Position numbers and translations under genes: made by a program
Source: Leptodontidium sp. MPI-SDFR-AT-0119
Lineage: Eukaryota; Ascomycota; Leotiomycetes; Helotiales; Leptodontidiaceae
Reading direction: 5' to 3'
Assembly: GCA_020726505.1 (NCBI GenBank)
Contig: JAHLEZ010000015.1
Span: 1,364,001-1,428,000 of the forward strand
Length of the DNA stretch: 64,000 nucleotides
Notes under the pieces: generated by a model
Seen by the model: only the letters and a program-made list of their open reading frames with translations
Database searches by the model: none
Told to the model about the DNA's origin: nothing
In this document: piece by piece, positions 56,996-64,000 of the stretch
Layout: the number at the start of each line of letters is the position of its first letter
How positions within the stretch are numbered: the stretch's first letter is position 1

Positions 56996-58651
56996 GATAC
57001 CTCCAAGACTGACAAGCCGGGTGGCAGAAGGACAAGATCTCTCTTATATGATTTTATGAGATGATCCAACGAATCAAGCTAATGGGCGGTAGCCTGCAGG
57101 AAGCTTGCTTGGTTGAACGGAGCACTGCGGGAGCAGCTAGGATCATATGCTCCTTTGCTGGGGATAGAGCCAGAGCCTTGGGAACGGAAAGGTCTAGATG
57201 GGGGTTGCCGTAGGCAGGGGGGACTCGTGCCTCTCTTTGGGCAGGAGAAAAACAAATTTCGGACTGCTCAGGGTGCAGAAGAGGTGGCCGGGGGAGGACG
57301 TGATATCAACTAACAGTGTTGCGCACCGCCACCAATAAATTGCGTGCTTTCTGAACAGATGTGATTCGTGACTCGAGGGCTACGGTCCTGGGCTGAGAAA
57401 AAGCAGCTCCAATAATGTTACCGCTGTGACTGGCGATGAAGGTCCAGCTGAAGGTTGAGCTTTCGAGAAGTTGGAGTGAGGATGGCGAAGAAGAAGATCA
57501 AAAAACGTGAACAGGATCTGCACCTGTAGTACTTGAGAGAAAATAGCTAGTTGCTGTGGATAGTCTGTATCATTTGTAACAGCGTCGAAGAGTCCTTGGG
57601 GAGGGGCTTGACGAGGGTGGAGGAGTAACCCAAAGTACCTAGCTAGGTAGGTACAAGGCTGACCGAGGGGTAGGACTTGAGAGTACAAAGGAGGAGATAT
57701 ATTGCTGTCGTACCAAAAGCAATTTGACAGACTTCTGGAAATTTGGAAGTTTTGTGACAAGACAGGGCAGGCTGGGTTTTGATGCTGGATCTGATCTGTA
57801 CTGTACTGTACTGTACTGTACCAGAAGGGAACAGTAAATTACCTACTGATGGTATCATCCGGCAACCATGCCTCGAAGACGACTAGCTCTCTCTCTCGAT
57901 CGCCAGCCGGAACAAAGTTCAACGAACACCACACCACACCACGACCAGCACCCCGGCAGAAAGATGGAGGTGCAAATATTCATGGCGAATGAAAAGTGCA
58001 TTAAGCACGCGGAATCGGCGCTTGGAGGGGGCAACATTGCGGGAGAGGGGCGCACCAGGGCGTTGGAATTTGCATGCGTGGAGCCAAGAGGGTGAGCTTG
58101 TTGAGCACGCCATCCGCTACTGCAACAAAGAAGGGTGGATTATGGAGTATGGATTGATTAGATGATGGAATTTGTATGCGAGAAAAGCACCGAAAACCCT
58201 GCGGCACGGTATTCGACTGGTGGCAGATATGTAACAGCAATACATGGCAGCCAGTTAGTTCGCTATTCTGAATCTGTGATTCTCGGTCCCGTTACTACCT
58301 CCGTAATTCTGTCATCTGCTGAATGCGAGCTGCATGAGGTAGGTGTTCTTCAGAGTGCGTTCTGATCGCATCGCATCTGCATGCAGACCAACCCACAGCG
58401 GGCCCGCCGAGAGACAGCCTTGCATGACTTGGCGAATTCGACGTTGGCCCATCCAATCATCGTCGACACCCATGATGCCATACCCAGGAATAACGCCCCC
58501 AAAGCACATCATTTCGCATCATGACTCCGGAGAGGCTGGAGAAGAGAAAGAGCCAAGAGCCTTCGCGAGGAGAAGAAACTTCCATTTCGGCGACGCCTCG
58601 ATCAAGAAGGACATGTCTAGACCTCGTCTCTTCTTTCCTTCCGTTATATTA
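56996..58651. other. Intergenic, promoter side of the sulfate permease
   Basis: Mostly non-coding; no clear frames. Includes the microsatellite at 57796-57820. Confidence 0.45.
57796..57820. repeat. Microsatellite (CTGTA)5
   Basis: Five perfect tandem copies of the pentanucleotide. Confidence 0.9.
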
Positions 58652-58807
58652 TTATTGTAATTCGAATTGCTCATCGGCCTGTGGCTTTTCAATTGCTTGT
58701 GATTTGCGAAGAGCTTCAGCCTTGGTGGGGGGGAGGTTGGCTTGCAGCATGTCGAGGAACTTTTGTGACATCTGAAGGTAGAAGTATGCCGTCTTGAGTT
58801 CAAGCAT
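58652..58807 (-). CDS. Possible small protein or last exon (51 codons)
   Basis: The minus strand reads MLELKTAYFYLQMSQKFLDM, then QANLPPTKAEALRKSQ, ending DEQFELQ and a TAA. The composition is plausible for a short helical protein, and a good splice acceptor (TTCTACCTTCAG) lies inside it just before the second methionine (MSQKFL), so the real unit could be a 39-codon last exon with the first exon further right. I cannot find that exon and recognise no family. Confidence 0.35.
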   Translation of the reverse strand: MLELKTAYFYLQMSQKFLDMLQANLPPTKAEALRKSQAIEKPQADEQFELQ

Positions 58808-59616
58808 TCCAAGAAAATTCCAAGGGAAACCTCAAGCTTGTTTAACGCCTCAGATCTGATTGAGAGTTTTGTGACTATCTGCTATGAATTGTCTGTCATG
58901 ATAGGTTGCCTGAGTCAGGTCGTAAGACATAAGAGCATTTTGACTCCAGGTAGGGTTTCTCTGTTGACAGGTACATCTGGGAACTTTCATAACCACAAGA
59001 AATATGAAGTGCAATGTCTTTTGACAGCTGCCCCAGTGGTATTCCGTTCTCATGCATGGGCGACTAGCCACCCCCGTAGGCGATCATCTACCTTGACCAT
59101 TGGTGGAAGAAACATATCTGGAGATCTGAGGATCTCAATGTTTTCATGTCACGCTTATTGTTACACCTATTATCACCGTGCTTTATTTCAGTCGACTGCA
59201 TATCTGGGACCAGCTGTAACCCAGATTCTCCAGAGCAGATCCTGCTAAAGATGCCAAACCTCACGTTTATATCACATGACACCTGGCGGTTTCTTCCGAA
59301 TCTGGCTCAAGACTTCCTGGAAATGGAGAACGACTTTAGGACAATGCCTAGGTAAGTCTTTCAAAGACATCGTTCAAGAAATGCTAAACTATCTTCACCT
59401 TGACCACTTGTACTCAAAAACCTCGGTACTTCGTAATATTGACAAGCCGATCGCGTCGCGTAAAACACGAACCTCACGCAGACTCAGCCTTAGTGCAATG
59501 TGAGGAACTTCACCAAAGAACAGTACTACAAGATTATTTTTAACACCTGTCATACAAACATTTTAACCTCGAAGTGAATACGGATGGACCAGCGCTAGTA
59601 ACGAGAAATAGTCAAC
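58808..59616. other. Intergenic before BUB2
   Basis: Upstream region of the BUB2 gene. Could contain a first exon for the small frame at 58652-58807. Nothing else recognised. Confidence 0.4.
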
Positions 59617-61082
59617 ATGTCAACCTCACCTACAAAACAAAGCATCCCCAACCTAGCCCCGCCAAATCTTCCACCCTCACTCCTCAACCCCCCAAGCCCA
59701 CGTACAAACCGCGCACTCAGACGACTTCAATCGGCGCATACTTTAGGCCAGTCGAATAACCAGCCCTCATTGATATCCCAGCAACACAAGCAAGTCCTGC
59801 AAAGGAACCATTCACCAGCGAACAACACCTCGGTCCCGGTCCCTCACCACAGTCGAGGACGGTCAAATAGTGATGCTACCAACATGTCCATTCCCACACC
59901 AGGCTCGGCCGGCAGGCGGCCAATCCATTCAAAGAAACCGATAGCGGCAGATTCTCTGTCTCTCGACCGGCTTGTGAGAGAAGGTCCTCCGGATGGGGAT
60001 GTAATTGGCGCATTGGAGAGTGTGAGGTTGAAGATACTGGATCAGGGAATTAAGAGTGATACGGATGGCATGGTAGGTACTCCGCTGGTACTTCTGAAGG
60101 AACCATTGCTAATGTTTATGTAGTCATCTCTACGAATCTACGTCTGGCTCATCCTACTCAATGCCCCCATCCTCGAAACCGACGCCTACCTCGCCCTCAT
60201 CCACCGTGGAGCCTCCCCGGCCTACTCCAAGATACGCAACGACACCTTCCGAACCCTAGCCACCGATCCTCTCTTCCGCAGACGAGTCAGTGAAGCAAGT
60301 CTCATCCGATTACTCAATGCAGTAGCATGGAAACTACATGATGCGAAAGAGGAGCGGGCAGACAGTCTATCGAAGTCAACTAGCAAGCTCACACATACGG
60401 CGAATGCCCACGGGAGCCCCGAACTACAGAATTCTACTCCGGCTATGAAGTCTAGAGCTCGAGCTCTCACTCTCACGACGGAAGGCTCCGATGTGGGAAC
60501 TTCTGAGCCAGGCACATATGTTCAGGGTATGAATGTTCTGGCAGCTCCCTTTCTATATGCAGCTCGGAGTGAGGCTGAAGCTTTCGTTGCTTTCCACCGC
60601 TTCATCACAGTTGAGTGTCCTGGATATGTTCGAGGTGCAATGGATGGTGTTCACAAAGGACTCGCTCTTGTGGACAAGGTCCTGGCGATTGTGGATCCGA
60701 AACTCAGTCTGTATTTGATTGGAAAGGGTATGAATGCAGAGCTATACGCTTTCCCTTCAGTCCTAACACTCTGCGCCTGTACCCCGCCACTACCAGAAGT
60801 GCTGAGGCTTTGGGATTTTTTGTTCGCCTACGGAGCTCATCTCAATATCTTATGTATTGTGGCACAACTTGTTATCCTCAGGACTTCTATTCTGAGTTCT
60901 CCCAGGTATGTGAGGTCCATCCATATTCAAAAAAGATCTCAATGCTAACTCACCAAAGCCCGACTAAGATTCTACGATCCTTCCCGCCTCTTCAGGCGGA
61001 GACTATCAAAGCCGTTACATTATCTCTGATCAAGAAGATCCCAGACGATGTCTACGCCGAGATCGTCTCTCACGCGAAATGA
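59617..61082 (+). CDS. BUB2: Mitotic checkpoint GTPase-activating protein Bub2 (TBC domain)
   Basis: Subunit of the Bub2-Bfa1 GAP that keeps Tem1 inactive until the spindle is positioned; acts at the spindle pole body (septation/mitotic exit network). Three exons (59617 to about 60072, about 60124 to 60905, about 60959-61082), about 453 residues. The N-terminal 100 residues are low-complexity Ser/Pro/Asn and unusual in length compared with yeast Bub2. The TBC part shows SSLRIYVWLILLNAP, RGASPAYSKIRNDTFRTL, YVQGMNVLAAPFLYAARSEAEAF, VECPGYVRGAMDGVHKGLAL, LIGKGMNAELYAFPSVLTLCACTPPL, and VLRLWDFLFAYGAHLNIL. The TBC arginine-finger motif (I-x-x-D-x-x-R) is seen here as IRNDTFR. The last exon ends IPDDVYAEIVSHAK. 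Confidence 0.9.
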
Positions 61083-61875
61083 TTCACGACATTTGAGCAT
61101 CGCATGGAGTTTTTGGTTGCTGAATATCGGTCATTGCTGGAATTACATTGGTGAAATGCCCGGGACCATGGGTCTTGATATGTTATGGCGTCTTTGGGAT
61201 GGAAATTTGTAATAAAAGTGTACTATCACGGCAGTTAATAATGACAATGAATGATGACCCCTACCTGATATCTAGTTTCCAGATTCCAAAGCGCTTCTCT
61301 CAAAGATGCGGAAAGCTACTCAAGGCGCTTCCTTGAGTTGACAGACTTCTCAGAAACCCACGTGTATCTCATTAAATCAAGTCCTCGAATCACCAACCTC
61401 CTCCCACTTTCCAACTCAGGAACCTTCATTTGAATCCTGTCAGATTCGCAGAATGTCAAGGAGCAAGTAATGTAAACAGCAGTTGACGTCTTGATGTTGC
61501 CCAGCCTCGCAAGCGCACGTGGAGTTCCCATTGGTGCCATTGGTGCTAAAAGTCAACGCTGCAACGTACCGCTGGAGAAGAAAACCGGGGGAGCTGTCGA
61601 TCCCTCAACAGCAACGTCAAGCTTGCTAGCAGCGCAGCACACCAGCCAGCAACCGACAGACCCGGACACTGCACCACGGAATTGTGCATTCGGGCTCAAT
61701 CTACCCCTCTCCCATCGCCTCTCTTTATATAAATACCATTCCACGTCCCTCCCCTCGTGTGATGTTGCTTCCTCCATCCAAACAAGTCAATCGTTTAAAC
61801 CTCGCGTTCCCGCCGTCTTTCTTCTCCTCCACCCGCCGGACAATCCACTCGCTAAGCCTCACCCTGCTGCTTGCT
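61083..61875. other. Intergenic between BUB2 and the AIM6-like gene
   Basis: No supported gene. Includes a TATA-like element. Confidence 0.5.
61726..61735 (+). promoter_or_regulatory. TATA-box-like element of the AIM6-like gene
   Basis: TATATAAATA, 140 bases upstream of the chosen ATG at 61876. A start of transcription 30-60 bases downstream would exclude or nearly exclude the in-frame ATG at 61762, so it supports the later start. Confidence 0.5.
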
Positions 61876-63100
61876 ATGGCGTCCCTCTCGACTTGCCTCA
61901 TGCTGGCGTATGCCTTCCTGGGCTTCACGACATTCAGTACAGTTCATGCCGAGGTCCCAAGTAGTCCGGATGTGTCGCCGAGTCTTCAGGAGATTCTGGA
62001 TAAGGCGCATAAGGGGCCGTTGTATACATATCCTACGAGTCTCACGCAGGGAATCATACCGGTATGTTTATACATCGTCTTATCTCATGAAATCCTCTTA
62101 TATCTTCAATTGAAAAACGAGTTGCTAATTTTGTGCAATTTTAGAAAGGGATACATTCTCATAATGATTGTAAGCCTCCCGTTCATAAACCTTGAGTGAG
62201 CGAGATGAGTTTATTAACACCGAAGACCAGACTGGCGAGATGTACCTTTCTATTCCGCCCTCTCAGTAGGAGCTATCTCTATCGAAGCCGATGTCTGGCT
62301 TTACAACGATACGCTATTCGTTGGACACGAGATCAGTGCTCTCACCAAACAACGCACATTTGAGTCTCTTTACATCAACCCCATCCTGGACGTGATCAAG
62401 CGCCAGAACCCGTCTACACCCTTCGTAACCGAGAAGACGCTTAATGGTGTCTTTGATACCAGTTCGGGACAGACGCTGTATCTGTTTGTGGATCTGAAGA
62501 CTAGCGGAGCGAGTACTTGGCCTGTTGTCATCAAGGCGTTGGAACCACTGTGAGTGTTTACTTTGTTTCTAACTTGCTTGCACGTGATATTAAACACCCC
62601 CTTTCATCCAACTTTCGATCTATTTCATCTAATCACAAGTGTCGACTAACACCTTCAGACGCTCTGCCGGTTATCTCTCTTCCACAAACGGCACCCACTT
62701 CACCAGTGGTCCCGTAACCGTGATCGGCACAGGCAACACGCCCCTCTCGCTCGTCCAGCCCGTCGAAGAACGAGACTACTTCTGGGACGGCCCCCTCCCA
62801 ACTCTCAACAGCACATTCTCTAATATCACTTCCCTCGTCTCGCCCATCGCCTCCGCCAGCGTCGGTTCAGCCTTGGGTAGCACCGTGCTCGGCACGGGGT
62901 TGAACGACACCCAGCTTGCGATCCTACGACAACAGGTGGCGACAGCTCATAGGAAGGGTATCAAGGTCAGATACTGGGATCAGCCTGGTTGGCCGATCAG
63001 TACGAGGAATGGACTGTGGAGGCAGTTTAGGACGGAGGGCGTGGATTTGATTAATGTGGATGATTTGGAGGCAGCGGCTGGGTTTGGTGATACTTGGTGA
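61876..63100 (+). CDS. AIM6-like secreted PLC-like phosphodiesterase
   Basis: A protein of about 340 residues in four exons with a signal peptide (CLMLAYAFLGFTTFSTVHA) starting at the ATG at 61876. It belongs to the PI-PLC-like phosphodiesterase superfamily, close to the fungal 'altered inheritance of mitochondria protein 6' family. Exon 2 is only 25 nt (62145-62169) and codes KGIHSHND; it joins YWRDVPFYSALSVGAISIEADVWLYND, giving the catalytic HSHND and the E-A-D metal site. Other landmarks are LFVGHE, LYLFVDLKT, and near the end KVRYWDQPGWPISTRNGLWRQF with GVDLINVDDL. N-glycosylation motifs (NDT, NGT, NST, NIT) fit an extracellular or luminal enzyme. The substrate is not known. Confidence 0.82.
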
Positions 63101-63647
63101 GGGTGATGGTAAAGGGCTGTGTCGTGTGTATTTATTTTAGACTAATTATGATTGAAGGGCTTGGGTATGGAGCATAAAAGAAGGGATTAATGAACATATA
63201 TGAACTCATCTTGGTCTACAATAGGTAGGTATTGCGGAGGTGTAAGTATGATTTGGAGAGAGCAAGGTGTAAGATGATATAGAGAAAGAACGACCGCTTC
63301 TTGAAGCTCGCACAGCGGATGTGGCAGTCGCTCTCGGCTCTAAGTTCCTTCCTCCAGAAGCCTTGTTGACACCTCGTTTGACTGAAGAGGGTCCTTTTTA
63401 GTACGGTACAAAGTAATGACTCGGGCTGAACTGCATTTCTCAAGATCACCATCACAATAATTATTCGCTCCCAGTATTATCACAACTCAACCTCTTTACG
63501 CAGCCATTCTGGATATCCGGATAGTTCTTATATGCCATTCTATTCGATATCCAGAGGTACCAAAAAGTATCCTTGCAGACAGCAGCAGACACGGAACTGG
63601 AGATAACGCAGTTCCTCATATCAGCACGAGCTAAGAAATAAGGGACA
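63101..63647. other. Intergenic, no supported gene
   Basis: Short, AT-richer than its flanks. No gene seen. Confidence 0.45.
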
Positions 63648-64000
63648 ATGGTCGACGCAGAGAAATGGCGAAAAGCAGCCAAGTGGAACAGAATGTATGT
63701 GTATCTGTCTACTCCAAAGCCCACAGCTAATCATTCAGATCTCGCAGGAAAGGATTCACTCGAGCCCATCTGAAAATAGGAAATTACGAGATTCCTACAC
63801 ATGTTACCGAGGAAGCCAAGACTTCACCTACAATGAAACTGGAAGCTCGAAGTGACGAGATGGGTTACATTGATAGTTGCTTCCCGTATTATCCCTACGA
63901 GTTCTGTGGCGAGAGTGAGAGACGAACAATACCTGCTACATCTCGAACCTTGAGGTCTGGCAACGCCCCTAGGACTATACGGAACGCTCTTGGGAAGAAG
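63648..64000 (+). CDS. Unidentified gene, 5' part only (runs off the window)
   Basis: Exon 1 (63648-63694) codes MVDAEKWRKAAKWNRI. A 44-nt intron (63695-63738) has a GCTAATC branch-like site and a CAG acceptor. Exon 2 then stays open to the edge, reading SRRKGFTRAHLKIGNYEI, later DEMGYIDSCFPYYPYEF and RTLRSGNAPRTIRNALGKK. The total is 103 codons with no stop. I do not recognise the family. The basic start and the consistent splice support a real gene; the rest lies to the right. Confidence 0.55.

Noticed and set aside
1..64000. tRNA, rRNA or CRISPR-like arrays
   Set aside because: No T-arm-like GGTTCRAATCC with matching stems and no regularly spaced repeats found by eye; a covariance-model search would be needed to exclude weak tRNAs.

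Overview
The window comes from a filamentous ascomycete (Pezizomycotina; I suspect Leotiomycetes/Helotiales, but only from overall protein style). The reasons are short GT-AG introns with CTAAC-like branch sites, a Zn2Cys6-type regulator, fungus-only families (DUF3602, DUF2406, Vma21, AIM6-like) and a transposon island degraded by C-to-T/G-to-A mutation, as expected of repeat-induced point mutation (RIP).

Layout. 1-7.5 kb: an F-box-like protein, an MFS sugar transporter and a DUF1479 (Gig2-like/YbiU-like) protein. 7.535-17.628 kb: one nested transposon island. The outer element is a TA-flanked DNA transposon with 55-bp terminal inverted repeats and a broken DDE (Tc1/mariner-like) transposase on the minus strand. 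It also holds a long, RIP-broken, unidentified reading frame on the plus strand. A Ty3/gypsy retrotransposon (9984-16571, 302-bp LTRs, 5-bp target duplication GTTCT) has split the transposase. 17.8-22.4 kb: a fungal transcription factor with only half a zinc cluster, and a monocarboxylate-type MFS transporter. These, with the sugar transporter and DUF1479 gene on the other side, make an accessory-looking nutrient/transport neighbourhood around the transposon.

From 23 kb on the window is mostly conserved housekeeping: a BAH-PHD protein, a DUF3602 protein, the mitochondrial phosphate carrier, a CBS-domain protein, a proline-rich protein, a Fun30-type SNF2 remodeller, Vma21, a DUF2406 protein, ribosomal protein eL33, glucose-6-phosphate dehydrogenase, Erv46, the mRNA export receptor Mex67, a SulP sulfate permease, the mitotic checkpoint GAP Bub2, an AIM6-like phosphodiesterase, and the start of an unidentified gene cut by the right edge. 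Several of these have unusual gene structures: 10-, 21- and 25-nt exons and a GC-AG intron.

There is no operon logic here. Neighbours are transcribed independently; the clearest shared promoter lies between the phosphate carrier and the CBS gene. The most novel signal is the second, convergent reading frame inside the outer DNA transposon. It reads through about 1.9 kb with every internal stop being TAA or TAG, as if a complete accessory protein had been silenced by CpA-to-TpA mutation. I found no tRNA, rRNA or CRISPR by eye.
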